Assembly (NCBI RefSeq): GCF_900100845.1
Contig: NZ_FNFP01000004.1
Coordinates: 124,001-188,000, forward strand
Reading direction: 5' to 3'
Length of the DNA stretch: 64,000 nucleotides
DNA from: Natronincola ferrireducens
Lineage (GTDB): Bacteria; Bacillota; Clostridia; Peptostreptococcales; Natronincolaceae
Positions 41,459-51,297 of the stretch are shown here, in pieces. The notes below the pieces were generated by a model, which was given only the letters and a program-made list of their open reading frames with translations, had not been told where the DNA came from and searched no databases. The position numbers and the translations under genes were made by a program. Position 1 is the first letter of the stretch. Each line of letters begins with the position of its first letter.

Positions 41459-43105
41459 ATGCAGAATTTTCTTAGCGACGAAAAGGCAAGAGAAATTGGA
41501 TTAAAACAGGTTTTGCAAAAACTCCCCACCCAAACCCCCTATGGCAAAGAGGTAAAAGACAAAATCGTCCCTTTCTTCTCTCAGGACGTACAAGATCTTC
41601 GTAAGGCTTTAAAGGATTTAGGGGTGCTACTGGAAGCTATAGAAAAAGATTATCAACTACTAAGGGAGTTAAAAAATCTTTTGGGAGATCTAAAGGATAT
41701 TAAGGGATCTATTTATAGAGGAAAAACAGGTGAGGTATTGAATGAGGTTGAATTTTTTGAAATAAAAAAGCAGGTTATGTCTATGGAAAAACTGCGGAAA
41801 TTTCTCCTGCGAGGATCTATAGGGATTGAGGCCTTTGAACTATTGTCTATGGAGGATTTGTTAAAGAAATTAGATCCAGAAAATACCGGTATTGAAACCT
41901 TTTATATATATGATGCCTATTCTGAAAAGCTAACAGCTATTCGAGGTAAGAAAAAGGAAATTGAAGGAAAAATTTTTCACAACAACAAAGAGGCTAAAGA
42001 AGATATTTTTAAGGAGTTTGCCATAAAACCCAAATTAAATGGTGAAATAGTTGTATTAAAGGAGGAAGAAGAACTACTGGAGAAGCTATTAACCTCCAAT
42101 AAGGTCTATCAAACAGCAGAAAACTTTAAACAATTTATTTTTAGAATAAAACCATCAAAGGCATTAAAGGAATTAAAGGCGCAATCAGAGGATTTAAAGC
42201 TTTTAGAGGAAGAAGAAGAGTTTAAGGTTCGGCAAATGCTATCGAAAACAATAGGTGACAATGCCAGTAGCATATTGGAAAATATTAACACAATAGGCAT
42301 GATAGACTTTATGATGGGCAAGGCTATACTAGCCCTTCAAATAAAGGGGGTAGCTCCACGAATTGTAGACGAACCCTTTATTTCTATAAAGGAAGGAAGA
42401 CATATTGTGATAGAGGAAGGGTTAAAAAAGCAGGGCTTAAAGTATACTCCCGTTGATGTGACCTTGAAAAGAGGTGTGACTTTGATTACAGGGGCCAATA
42501 TGGGAGGGAAAACGATAACCTTAAAAATGATGGCCTTAATTACTGCTATGGCTCAGCTAGGGCTATATGTTCCAGCAGAGGAGGCCGTCATTGGACCCGT
42601 AACCTTTATCTATTTTTCCTCTGGAGATCAACAGTCGGAGGAAAAGGGACTATCAACCTTTGGTGCTGAAATTGAAGCGCTAAATCATATCGTGGAAAGG
42701 GTTGAAGAAGGTGGTCTTATCCTCATTGATGAATTGGCAAGGGGGACTAATCCCCTTGAAGGCTACGGTATATCCAGAGGGGTTTTAGAATACTTGAAGA
42801 AAAAGCCATCCCTATCCGTTATTACTACTCATTTTGATGGTCTTAGTAATGTAGAGGGGATTAAACACTTTCAGATAGTAGGATTGAAGAATGTCTCAAT
42901 AGCAACCCTGAAGGAGGAGCTTCAACAAAGGAAAGGCTATAGGGGCGTATTGGAAAAACATATGGACTATCGGTTAGAGGATAGAAATCAGCAAACAGGA
43001 CCTCCAAAGGATGCTATCATGATTGCTAGATTGATGGGTTTAAAGGAAGAAATTATAGAAGAAGCACAAAAGTCCATAAGTGAAAGGGAGGGGCAAAGAT
43101 GGTAA
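41459..43105 (+). CDS. kamC: MutS-like ATPase of the lysine aminomutase cluster
   Basis: A protein with the MutS core and ATPase domain but without the N-terminal mismatch-binding domain, so a role in mismatch repair is unlikely. I chose ATG 41459 (MQNFLSDEKAREIG) because GGAGGAGG precedes it, inside the end of kamB. The helical core covers residues ~20-300. The ATPase has Walker A LITGANMGGKT, then YFSSGDQQSEEKGLSTFGAE, Walker B LILIDELARGTNPLEG and the ITTHFDG His motif. It is 548 residues long. It overlaps kamD by 7 bases, so expression is coupled. A part in aminomutase assembly or cofactor exchange is an inference. Confidence 0.9.
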   Translation: MQNFLSDEKAREIGLKQVLQKLPTQTPYGKEVKDKIVPFFSQDVQDLRKALKDLGVLLEAIEKDYQLLRELKNLLGDLKDIKGSIYRGKTGEVLNEVEFFEIKKQVMSMEKLRKFLLRGSIGIEAFELLSMEDLLKKLDPENTGIETFYIYDAYSEKLTAIRGKKKEIEGKIFHNNKEAKEDIFKEFAIKPKLNGEIVVLKEEEELLEKLLTSNKVYQTAENFKQFIFRIKPSKALKELKAQSEDLKLLEEEEEFKVRQMLSKTIGDNASSILENINTIGMIDFMMGKAILALQIKGVAPRIVDEPFISIKEGRHIVIEEGLKKQGLKYTPVDVTLKRGVTLITGANMGGKTITLKMMALITAMAQLGLYVPAEEAVIGPVTFIYFSSGDQQSEEKGLSTFGAEIEALNHIVERVEEGGLILIDELARGTNPLEGYGISRGVLEYLKKKPSLSVITTHFDGLSNVEGIKHFQIVGLKNVSIATLKEELQQRKGYRGVLEKHMDYRLEDRNQQTGPPKDAIMIARLMGLKEEIIEEAQKSISEREGQRW

Positions 43106-44655
43106 GCAAGTTAAATTTAAATGAAGAATTAATTCATAAGGCTAGGGGTGCTGCTGCTACTATTGCAGAGGATATACAAAGGTTTATTGATGAACACACA
43201 ACAGTAGCAGTTGAAAGAACAATTGTCCGGTTATTGGGGATAGATGGTGTAGATGAAATAGATAAGCCTATACCCAATGTTGTAGTAGACCATGTGAAAG
43301 AGGGTGGGGGTCTAGCCAACGGCATTGCCTACTGGATAGGAAATGCTATGGTATATACAGGAAAATCTCCTCAGGAGATTGCGGAGGCTGTCAGTCAAAA
43401 TCAAATAGATCTATTAAAAATTCCAGCCCAAGACAGCAAGGCTATAGAGGAAGCAATAAATACCATAGCAGAAAAAACTGTCAATACAATCAAAGCAAAT
43501 AAAGAAAAAAGAGATAACTATTTAAACACTATTGGCGAAGGAAAAAAACCTTACCTTTATGTAATTGTAGCAACAGGAAATATTTATGAGGATGTGGTTC
43601 AAGCCCAAGCTGCTGTAAAGCAAGGAGCAGATGTTATTGCTGTTATCCGTAGTACTGGTCAGAGTTTATTGGACTATGTACCCCATGGTGCTACGACAGA
43701 AGGCTTTGGAGGTACCTTTGCCACCCAAGAGAACTTTAAAATTATGAGAAAGGCTCTAGATGAAGTAGGAGAGGAAGTAGGACGGTACATTCGTCTTTGC
43801 AACTACTGTTCCGGATTATGTATGCCTGAAATTGCTGCTATGGGTGCTGTAGAAAGATTGGATATGATGTTAAATGACGCCCTTTACGGCATTTTATTTA
43901 GAGACATTAATATGCAGAGAACATTTATCGATCAATACTTCTCTAGAATTATTAATGGTTATGCTGGGATTATTATCAACACTGGGGAGGATAACTACCT
44001 TACCACTGCTGATGCTGTTGAAGAAGCCCATACTGTTCTGGCATCTCAATTGATTAATGAGCAGTTTGCCTTGAAGGCAAGGATTCCCCAAGAACAGATG
44101 GGGCTAGGTCATGCCTTTGAAATGAATCCCAATGTTGAAAACGGCTTCCTTTGGGAGCTTGCTCAAGCACAAATGGCTAGAGAAATTTTTCCTAAGGCCC
44201 CACTAAAATATATGCCCCCTACAAAGTTTAAAACAGGGGATATCTTCAAAGGCCATATCCAGGATGCCATGTTTAATCTTATATCTATATGGACTAATCA
44301 AGGGATACAGCTATTAGGCATGCTGACAGAAGCTATTCATACTCCTCATCTCCATGATCGGGCCTTAGCTATAGAAAACGCTAAATATATCTTCAATAAC
44401 TGTAGGGATCTAGGAGAGGAAATAGAATTTAAAAAGGATGGGATGATTCAAAGAAGGGCCCATGAGGTACTATACAAGGCAACTGACTTATTAGAACAAA
44501 TTGAGAAGGAAGGACTTTTTTCTACCATAGAGGCGGGGAAATTTGGAGGAGTAAAGCGTTCTAGAACTGGAGGAAAAGGATTAGAGGGAGTAACAAAGAA
44601 GGCAGAAGGCTATATCAATCCCTTTATTGATTTGATGTTAGGGGGGAGAAAATAA
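43099..44655 (+). CDS. kamD: Lysine 5,6-aminomutase alpha subunit
   Basis: Large subunit of the adenosylcobalamin- and PLP-dependent enzyme that moves the terminal amino group of beta-lysine (or D-lysine) to C5. ATG 43099 follows GGGAGGGGC. The 518-residue protein is a TIM-barrel subunit; recognisable stretches are PIPNVVVDHVKEGGGLANGIAYWIGNA, VRLCNYCSGLCMPEIAAMGA-like text, NTGEDNYLTTADAVEEAHTVLASQLINEQFALKA and PPTKFKTGDIFKGHIQDAMFN. The TAA stop overlaps the kamE ATG by one base, as expected for subunits made in equal amounts. Confidence 0.96.
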   Translation: MVSKLNLNEELIHKARGAAATIAEDIQRFIDEHTTVAVERTIVRLLGIDGVDEIDKPIPNVVVDHVKEGGGLANGIAYWIGNAMVYTGKSPQEIAEAVSQNQIDLLKIPAQDSKAIEEAINTIAEKTVNTIKANKEKRDNYLNTIGEGKKPYLYVIVATGNIYEDVVQAQAAVKQGADVIAVIRSTGQSLLDYVPHGATTEGFGGTFATQENFKIMRKALDEVGEEVGRYIRLCNYCSGLCMPEIAAMGAVERLDMMLNDALYGILFRDINMQRTFIDQYFSRIINGYAGIIINTGEDNYLTTADAVEEAHTVLASQLINEQFALKARIPQEQMGLGHAFEMNPNVENGFLWELAQAQMAREIFPKAPLKYMPPTKFKTGDIFKGHIQDAMFNLISIWTNQGIQLLGMLTEAIHTPHLHDRALAIENAKYIFNNCRDLGEEIEFKKDGMIQRRAHEVLYKATDLLEQIEKEGLFSTIEAGKFGGVKRSRTGGKGLEGVTKKAEGYINPFIDLMLGGRK

Positions 44656-45410
44656 TGGCGATAGAAAAGGTAGATTTAACAAGAATAAAGCCCTATGGAG
44701 ATACATTAAACGATGGCATGACTCAATTAAGCTTTACATTGCCCGTCCCCTGTGGAGAAGAGGCTAAAGAAGCAGCCAGAAGGTTGGCCTTAAAGATGGG
44801 TTTGGAAGAACCCAGTGTTGTTGAAGCTAAAGATTTAGGCATAGGCTATACCTATTTTGTCCTTTATGGAAAGTGCCAACATACTGTTGATTACAGCACT
44901 ATAGAAGTATCGAAGGTAGATGTAGATACAATGGAAAAAGCAGAAGTAGAAGCTTATATTGAATCTAACATAGGCAGAGAGGTTGTTGTTATAGGAGCCT
45001 GTACCGGGACAGACGCCCATACTGTTGGTATCGATGCTATTATGAACATGAAGGGCTATAATGGTCATTATGGTTTAGAAAGATATAAAGGAATGGAAGC
45101 CTACAATCTAGGTAGCCAGGTACCTAATGAAGATTTAGTGGCAAAGGCTATAGAGCTAAAGGCCGATGTTATACTGGTTTCCCAGGTAGTTACCCAAAAA
45201 GATGTTCATATACCTAATCTAACTGAATTGGTAGAGCTATTGGAGGCGGAAGGAATTCGAGATAAGATCGTCCTTGTATGTGGAGGACCTAGAATTTCCC
45301 ATGAATTGGCTAAGGAATTAGGATATGATGCAGGCTTTGGTGCTGGCTCCTATGCAGAGGATGTAGCTTCCTTTGTAGTGGAGGAAATTGTGAAGCGAAA
45401 GCTAGTGTAG
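44655..45410 (+). CDS. kamE: Lysine 5,6-aminomutase beta subunit
   Basis: Small subunit carrying the B12-binding domain. The base-off cobalamin motif D-x-H-x-x-G reads TDAHTVG, with His122 as the cobalt ligand. Lys133 (NMKG) is the predicted PLP lysine; the 11-residue spacing equals His133/Lys144 of the C. sticklandii enzyme. The Rossmann-like domain continues with GSQVPNEDLVAKAIELKADVILVSQVV and LVCGGPRISHELAKELGYDAGFGAGSYAEDV. The 251-residue length is normal. It ends the operon, followed by a terminator. Confidence 0.96.
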   Translation: MAIEKVDLTRIKPYGDTLNDGMTQLSFTLPVPCGEEAKEAARRLALKMGLEEPSVVEAKDLGIGYTYFVLYGKCQHTVDYSTIEVSKVDVDTMEKAEVEAYIESNIGREVVVIGACTGTDAHTVGIDAIMNMKGYNGHYGLERYKGMEAYNLGSQVPNEDLVAKAIELKADVILVSQVVTQKDVHIPNLTELVELLEAEGIRDKIVLVCGGPRISHELAKELGYDAGFGAGSYAEDVASFVVEEIVKRKLV

Positions 45411-45430
45411 GTTTTAAAAATATTTTATTG

Positions 45431-45470
45431 TTGAGCATAGGGGATTACCTTTATGCTCAATTTGTTTTTT
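45431..45470 (+). terminator. Terminator of the kdd-kam operon
   Basis: TTGAGCATA (45431-45439) pairs with TATGCTCAA (45452-45460), with an inner GG/CC, then TTTGTTTTTT. Confidence 0.88.
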
Positions 45471-45589
45471 GATAAATAAGCTATAGCCCTATTATGCTGA
45501 AATTAGAAAAGGGGTTGTGTCTATGGCCTTCTATTTGCATAAAAACCCCTTAGTTGGCAATACTTCAAAAAAACTATAGGAGGAAAACC

Positions 45590-46324
45590 ATGGATAATAA
45601 AGAGGTTATTATTAAACAAATCATCGTTATTACAGATGGTCAATCTAATGTAGGAGGGAACCCTGTTGAAGTTGCTAGAAAGGCCTTTAAAAAAAATATT
45701 ATTGTAAATACCATTGGCATTATGAATCAAAATCAACAGGAGGAGAAGCCTTTAGAGGAGATTGTGAATATTGCTGAAGCTGGAGGGGGTATATATGAGT
45801 ATACCTATATCGATGAACTCCATCAAACGATGCAAAGTATTACCTATAAAACCGTTAACAAAACCATTCAAGAGGCAGTGAACAAGCAGTTAAAGGAAAT
45901 TATCCATCAGGATATCAATGATATGAATCCAGCTGCTAGAAGTAAAATACTACATTACATTGATACCTTTTCTGAAGAAGTAGCTCTGCAAACCTGTATT
46001 GTTATGGATGCCAGTGGTAGCATGGCCCCTAAAATCCTATCGGCTAGACATAGCATTCTAGACTTAATGGAGTCCCTGGAATTGCGGAGGGGCAACTGCG
46101 AGATAGCTGTTGTAATTTATCCTGGGGAGGGAGGGGATTATTGTCAACTAATAAGCGGTTTTGGGGAAACTGTAGAGGATTTTGAGAGAAAAATTGCCAT
46201 CATTAAGGCCAAGGGCACTACACCCACAGCCCCAGCCATTGATTATGCTATCCAACTTATTGAGGGCTATAACAGAATAGGGCTTCAGAAAGAACCAGTA
46301 GAACTAGAAGGTGCTATGGGGTAA
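45590..46324 (+). CDS. yabS: VWA-domain protein, YabS-like
   Basis: Von Willebrand factor A protein of 245 residues; B. subtilis YabS is expressed in sporulation. I chose ATG 45590 (MDNKEVIIKQIIVITDGQSNVGG) because AGGAGG lies just upstream; the longer frame has no site. The first half has a VWA beta-strand and TDGxSN loop. The second half has a full MIDAS start, CIVMDASGSMAPKI (D-x-S-x-S), and a later GTTPTAPAIDYAIQLI. The order yabS-yabT-tilS matches the Bacillus cluster, where spoIIE precedes yabS; here the kam operon does. It is co-transcribed with the kinase gene, 19 bp apart. Confidence 0.88.
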   Translation: MDNKEVIIKQIIVITDGQSNVGGNPVEVARKAFKKNIIVNTIGIMNQNQQEEKPLEEIVNIAEAGGGIYEYTYIDELHQTMQSITYKTVNKTIQEAVNKQLKEIIHQDINDMNPAARSKILHYIDTFSEEVALQTCIVMDASGSMAPKILSARHSILDLMESLELRRGNCEIAVVIYPGEGGDYCQLISGFGETVEDFERKIAIIKAKGTTPTAPAIDYAIQLIEGYNRIGLQKEPVELEGAMG

Positions 46325-46343
46325 AAAGAGGAGAGGTGAACCC

Positions 46344-47246
46344 ATGGCTATATCCTATGTAAAGCATGCCACAGTAATTGAAGGTAAATGGAATAAGAAT
46401 AAATACAAAGTAAAAAAAATTTTGGGGGAAGGTGGTATTGCTACTGTATATTTAGTAGAAGATATAAACAAAGGCAGAGACTATGCTTTAAAAATTACGA
46501 AGGATAGTATCTCCATCAATAGAGAATATGAATTATTGAAAAAATTTCATAAAGTTGATATCATTGTTAATGCCTATGAAATTGATGATTGGTTAGTGGA
46601 GCAAGAAACCTATTACTTTATTGTTCTGGAGTATATAGAAGGAACTACATTAAAAATGTATTGCAAAAAAAATAAACTAGAAAAAAATATAATTATAGGG
46701 ATTATTCTTATTTTATTAAAAGGATTAGAGGCCTTTCATAGCGAAGAATATATTGTTGGAGATTTAAAACCAGAAAATATCATGATAGATAAAGCCCGCA
46801 GAAAAATAAAGCTTATCGACCTTGGAGGTGTGGTGAAGAAGGGGGATGCCATCAAAGAATTTACTCCCCAATACGATAGAGCCAGCTGGGGATGTGGCAA
46901 AAGGATATCAGAAGATTCCTATGATATTTTTAGCAGCATGATGATTTTTGTCAAGCTCCTTTTACAGGAGGAACTATACCCTAGAAAACAAAGTATCCAG
47001 GATATAATAAATAAATTGAAGAAGATGGACTTAGAGGGATGTGTAGAAGCATATATTAGTGAAGGATTAATAAAAAATGAAAAACCTTTACTTTATTTTA
47101 TAAGAAGATTAAAGGTTTTGTATGATAGGGAAATAATAAAGCAACAATATAAAAAGTCATACTTAAGAAATAAAAGGGTTAATCATATGTTGACCATAAG
47201 TGTAATTTTTTTTGTTGTTACGATGATTTTTATATTAGTGGATTAA
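46344..47246 (+). CDS. yabT: Hanks-type Ser/Thr kinase with C-terminal TM, YabT-like
   Basis: A eukaryotic-like protein kinase of 300 residues. I chose ATG 46344 (MAISYVKHATVIEGKW) because GAGAGGTG precedes it. Motifs: glycine loop LGEGGIATVYLVED, Lys in ALKIT, catalytic loop VGDLKPENIM (the usual HRD is VGD, so it is a non-RD kinase, as I recall for YabT), and LIDLGG in place of DFG. There is no extracellular sensor domain; a single membrane helix ends the protein (MLTISVIFFVVTMIFILV). In B. subtilis YabT acts in sporulation and is stimulated by DNA. The sporulation link here is by homology and gene order. Confidence 0.9.
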   Translation: MAISYVKHATVIEGKWNKNKYKVKKILGEGGIATVYLVEDINKGRDYALKITKDSISINREYELLKKFHKVDIIVNAYEIDDWLVEQETYYFIVLEYIEGTTLKMYCKKNKLEKNIIIGIILILLKGLEAFHSEEYIVGDLKPENIMIDKARRKIKLIDLGGVVKKGDAIKEFTPQYDRASWGCGKRISEDSYDIFSSMMIFVKLLLQEELYPRKQSIQDIINKLKKMDLEGCVEAYISEGLIKNEKPLLYFIRRLKVLYDREIIKQQYKKSYLRNKRVNHMLTISVIFFVVTMIFILVD

Positions 47247-47450
47247 AAATTTTAAAGTTTTTAAAATAAAGGCTCTAAGTTTTAGATCTAAAAGGCTAGA
47301 TCCTTCGATGTCTTCAGGATGATAAGTCTCTTAGACTTATACTAAAATTACAATTTAGTCTAAAATCAACAATGAAATTTAACATAGCCAAACTAAAGGG
47401 TAAATTTACAACAAGAAAAAGAATTTACATAATAAATGAGGGATGAATCT

Positions 47451-48848
47451 ATGCTGGAACAAGTAATTAAGACAATAAAGAGACACGACCTTATAGATAG
47501 AGGAGATAAAATTGTTGTAGCAGTTTCGGGGGGGCCAGACTCTGTATGCTTATTGCATATATTACATAGCCTAAAGGAGGACTTTCAGTTGCAGCTATAT
47601 GCTGCCCACTTGAATCACAATTTCCGTGGAATTGAAGCTCAAATGGATGCCCAGTATGTATCAAAGCTTTGTGAAGAGTTAAATATTTTAAGCTTTATTA
47701 AAAGTATGGATGTACCTAAATATAGTAAGGAAAAGGGATTATCCCCAGAGGAGGCTGGAAGGATTCTCCGATATGAATTTTTTCAGGAGGTGGTGGAAAA
47801 GGTAGACGCCTCTAAAATAGCAGTAGCCCATAATCAAAATGATCAGGCGGAGACTGTACTAATGAGGTTATTAAGAGGTACTGGAATTCAAGGTTTAACG
47901 GCTATTCATCATGGAAGAGGAAAAATTATTAGACCTTTATTGGATATCAGCCGCAGGGAGATTGAAGATTATTGCTTATTTCATCGGTTATCTCCTAGGA
48001 TAGACGAAACTAATTTAGAACCTATTTATCACCGTAATAAAATTCGTTTAGAACTAATACCTTATATTCAGCAGGAATACAATCCTAACATTATTGAAAG
48101 TTTAGCCAGAACTGCTGAAATATTAAAAAAAGATAATGACTTTATTGAAGAAACCGTTAGAAAAGCCTATAATGCCATGAAAATATTGGGAGGAGAAGGG
48201 TGTTTAGAACTACCTATAGAAGGTATAAATAAACTACATCCAGCTTTGCAATCAAGAATATTTAGATTAGCAGCAGAAGATTTGGTTGGAAAAAAAGAAG
48301 CTTTAGAGTATAAGCATATACAAAATATTGTAGAGTTACTCCACAAAAACGAAACTGGCAAAAAGATTTTGTTGCCCAAGGGTATAATAGTAAAGATCAG
48401 TTATAATAAGATGATTTTTTCTACAGAAGATAAAGAGGAAGTCATCAACTTTTATTACGAATTAAGGGAAGATGATTCAATAAAATTAAATGAAGTTCAA
48501 GGAGAGATTGTAACAAAAGTACTGATGAAAGAAGAGGGAGTTACCATTAGTAGAGACAAGTACGTTAAGTACTTTGATTATGATAAAGTACAGGGTACGT
48601 TAAACGTTAGGAACCGAAGGGAAGGTGATCGTTTTTGGCCTTTGGGGTTAACAGGGAGTAAGAAACTAAAGGACTTTTTTATTGATTATAAAATAGATAG
48701 AAGTAAACGTCAGGAGATACCCTTAATCTGTGATGGAAATGAAATTATGTGGATAGTAGGTTATAGAATCAGCGAAAAGTATAAAGTAACCAATGACACT
48801 AATAAAATATTGGCAATAGAATACAAATCACTATCAAAAAAGGAATAA
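47451..48848 (+). CDS. tilS: tRNA(Ile)-lysidine synthase
   Basis: Modifies C34 of the AUA-reading tRNA-Ile to lysidine using lysine and ATP; essential in most bacteria. I chose ATG 47451 (MLEQVIKTIKRHDLI) because GAGGG lies 8 bases upstream. The PP-loop VVAVSGGPDSVCLLHIL is near residue 25-40, followed by AAHLNHNFRG, VAHNQNDQAETVLMRLLRGTGIQGL and RPLLDISRREIEDYC. The C-terminal TilS domain has NVRNRREGDRFWPLGLTGSKKLKDFFIDYKI. At 465 residues it is the full long form. It is upstream of ftsH, as in B. subtilis, but hprT between them is absent. Confidence 0.96.
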   Translation: MLEQVIKTIKRHDLIDRGDKIVVAVSGGPDSVCLLHILHSLKEDFQLQLYAAHLNHNFRGIEAQMDAQYVSKLCEELNILSFIKSMDVPKYSKEKGLSPEEAGRILRYEFFQEVVEKVDASKIAVAHNQNDQAETVLMRLLRGTGIQGLTAIHHGRGKIIRPLLDISRREIEDYCLFHRLSPRIDETNLEPIYHRNKIRLELIPYIQQEYNPNIIESLARTAEILKKDNDFIEETVRKAYNAMKILGGEGCLELPIEGINKLHPALQSRIFRLAAEDLVGKKEALEYKHIQNIVELLHKNETGKKILLPKGIIVKISYNKMIFSTEDKEEVINFYYELREDDSIKLNEVQGEIVTKVLMKEEGVTISRDKYVKYFDYDKVQGTLNVRNRREGDRFWPLGLTGSKKLKDFFIDYKIDRSKRQEIPLICDGNEIMWIVGYRISEKYKVTNDTNKILAIEYKSLSKKE

Positions 48849-48942
48849 TTTTTTACACTTAGGTTTAGTTGTTTTTAAATGAATAATGTGGTAAAATGTT
48901 TTAATGTAGTGTAAAAAGGTAGTCAGGAGAGGAGGACTTTTT

Positions 48943-50937
48943 TTGAGGAAATTTTTCCGAGGAGCTAGTTTTTATATATTAATTTTTATTATATTATTGA
49001 TCCTTGTACAACAGTTTGCAAGACAACCCCAGCAAGTAGTAGATCTTGAGTTTTCAAGGGTATATAAAGAACTGGTAAACGGAAATGTAACAGAAATTAG
49101 TATCGTAGACCGTTCAATTGAAGGGGCATTGATAAACAATAATCAAACAGTGTATTTCAGATCCTTTATACCTACTGTATTTAGTAATGAGAGATTTACA
49201 GAGATTATAGAGGAGCAAATGGAAAATCAATTAAAGGTAGAGGGAGCACAACCTCCAGCAACCCCTTGGTTCATTGAATTGTTGCCTTCTATTTTTATGA
49301 TATTAATTTTTGTTGTATTTTGGTTTGTATTTATGCAGCAATCCCAAGGTGGCGGGAATCGAGTCATGTCCTTTGGTAAAAGTAGAGCTAAGCTCCACAA
49401 GGAGGATGATAAACATAAAACCACCTTCGACGATGTAGCGGGACTAGATGAGGAAAAAGAAGAACTTGAAGAACTGGTGGATTTCTTGAAAAATCCCAAG
49501 AAATATATAGAGCTTGGGGCACGGATTCCTAAGGGCATTTTGATGATAGGCCCTCCTGGAACAGGGAAAACCTACTTAACAAAGGCTGTAGCCGGAGAGG
49601 CAGGCGTACCCTTCTTTAGTATAAGTGGTTCAGACTTTGTGGAAATGTTTGTTGGTGTTGGAGCCTCCCGTGTTCGTGATTTATTTGAACAAGCAAAGAA
49701 AAACTCACCCTGCATTATTTTTATTGATGAAATAGATGCTGTTGGTAGAAGAAGAGGTGCTGGTTTAGGTGGAGGTCATGATGAAAGAGAACAAACCTTA
49801 AACCAACTACTAGTAGAAATGGATGGCTTTGGTATTAACGAAGGAATTATCATTGTTGCAGCCACCAATAGACCTGATATATTAGATCCTGCCCTGCTAC
49901 GGCCAGGTCGTTTTGATAGACAGGTGATGGTGGGAGCTCCTGATATTAAAGGTCGTGAAGCTATTCTAAAGGTTCACTCAAGAAGTAAGCCCTTAGATAA
50001 GGATGTAGATATAAAGGTATTGGCTAGAAGAACACCTGGATTTACACCAGCTGACATTGAAAATCTCATGAATGAAGCAGCGTTGTTAACTGCTAGAAGA
50101 AATGAGAAAAAGATCAGAATGGCTACGATAGAGGAAGCCATCACTAAGGTAATAGCTGGAGTAGAAAAGAAAAGTCGTGTTATTAGTGAAAAGGAAAGAA
50201 AACTTACAGCTTACCACGAAGCAGGTCATGCAGTGGTAGCTACATTGTTGCCTAATACCGATCCTGTCCATCAAGTGACGATTATTCCTAGGGGTAGAGC
50301 TGGTGGGTTTACGATGATTTTACCAAGCGAAGACAAATACTATGCTACCAAATCTGAGATGGAAAGTCACATTGTTCATCTGTTGGGAGGTAGAATTGCA
50401 GAAAAGCTTGTACTTCATGATATTAGTACCGGTGCTCAAAATGACCTTCAAAGGGTATCAGATATTGCTAGAGCCATGGTTACTAAATACGGTATGAGTG
50501 ATAAAATAGGACCAATGGCCTTAGGCGGCGGTGATGAGGAAGTATTCCTAGGAAGGGATATTACTTCAAAACGCAACTATTCAGAGGAAGTAGCATCTGA
50601 AGTGGATCATGAAATTAAACGTATTGTAGATGAGGGTTATGAGAAAGCAGAAAATCTTTTAAGAGAAAATATGGATAAACTTCATATTATAGCCAAGGCA
50701 TTGCTGAAAATGGAAACATTAGATGCTGACATATACAAAAAAATCTTCCATGGCGAATTAATAATAGAAGATGAAGATACGGTAGAAGATGTTGAAAATA
50801 AATTCAAAGCCTTAAAAGCTCAAGAAGTTGAAAAGCCACAGGATGATAAAGAAGACCAAGAAGAAACTTCAATAGACAACCAGGAAGAAAATCAAGAAAA
50901 GGATAATTCTGATAACCATAAACCCAAAGATGAATAG
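48943..50937 (+). CDS. ftsH: ATP-dependent zinc metalloprotease FtsH
   Basis: Hexameric membrane protease for quality control and regulated proteolysis. Start TTG 48943 follows GGAGAGGAGG. Two N-terminal helices ([15 protein letters not shown] and [21 protein letters not shown]) flank a short outer domain. The AAA domain has [23 protein letters not shown] and the second region of homology [18 protein letters not shown]. The protease domain has the zinc motif HEAGH and a downstream [17 protein letters not shown]. Length 664 is typical, with an acidic, Gln/Asn-rich tail of about 40 residues. It is closed by its own terminator. Confidence 0.97.
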   Translation: MRKFFRGASFYILIFIILLILVQQFARQPQQVVDLEFSRVYKELVNGNVTEISIVDRSIEGALINNNQTVYFRSFIPTVFSNERFTEIIEEQMENQLKVEGAQPPATPWFIELLPSIFMILIFVVFWFVFMQQSQGGGNRVMSFGKSRAKLHKEDDKHKTTFDDVAGLDEEKEELEELVDFLKNPKKYIELGARIPKGILMIGPPGTGKTYLTKAVAGEAGVPFFSISGSDFVEMFVGVGASRVRDLFEQAKKNSPCIIFIDEIDAVGRRRGAGLGGGHDEREQTLNQLLVEMDGFGINEGIIIVAATNRPDILDPALLRPGRFDRQVMVGAPDIKGREAILKVHSRSKPLDKDVDIKVLARRTPGFTPADIENLMNEAALLTARRNEKKIRMATIEEAITKVIAGVEKKSRVISEKERKLTAYHEAGHAVVATLLPNTDPVHQVTIIPRGRAGGFTMILPSEDKYYATKSEMESHIVHLLGGRIAEKLVLHDISTGAQNDLQRVSDIARAMVTKYGMSDKIGPMALGGGDEEVFLGRDITSKRNYSEEVASEVDHEIKRIVDEGYEKAENLLRENMDKLHIIAKALLKMETLDADIYKKIFHGELIIEDEDTVEDVENKFKALKAQEVEKPQDDKEDQEETSIDNQEENQEKDNSDNHKPKDE

Positions 50938-50947
50938 GTAAAGGACT

Positions 50948-50978
50948 AAAAGCCCTAGGGATAAAACTCTAGGGCTTT
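50948..50978 (+). terminator. Terminator of ftsH
   Basis: AAAGCCCTAG (50948-50957) pairs with CTAGGGCTTT (50969-50978) over an 11-base loop; the T run is short. Confidence 0.8.
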
Positions 50979-51297
50979 ACTTGTTCTAAAGCCCATAGAA
51001 ATATATATTGGGAAGACCTATGGATAATTATAATTTCCAAATATTCTAATGTTTAAATATTTTCAATTTTTTAAATATATAGTTGCAGGATTCATAGAAA
51101 ATCTGTAGAATAACAAATAGAGACCGAAAACATTGCAATATATATTTCAAATTTTAAAATTTTAGAGAATAAAATTAGAATTATAGGAAAATTATTTTGT
51201 CTAAAAAGTTGATAAAGTATCTATTAGGTTTGTACTAGGAAAGCTGTATAATTATAATTGAAACTTTATTTCAAATAATTACGAGGGGGGCAATAAG
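50979..51297. other. AT-rich promoter region of the methylmalonyl-CoA operon
   Basis: No gene seen. TATAAT at 51247-51252 with TTAGGT 17 bp upstream is the best, weak promoter candidate. No sigma-54 -24/-12 sequence and no recognisable B12 riboswitch were found here. Confidence 0.5.

Noticed and set aside
47247-47450. Small RNA or riboswitch between yabT and tilS (8-bp hairpin at 47322-47340)
   Set aside because: The stem is short with no T run, and only an 11-base block (CTTCAGGATGA) recurs at 28027-28037. This is too little to call a feature.
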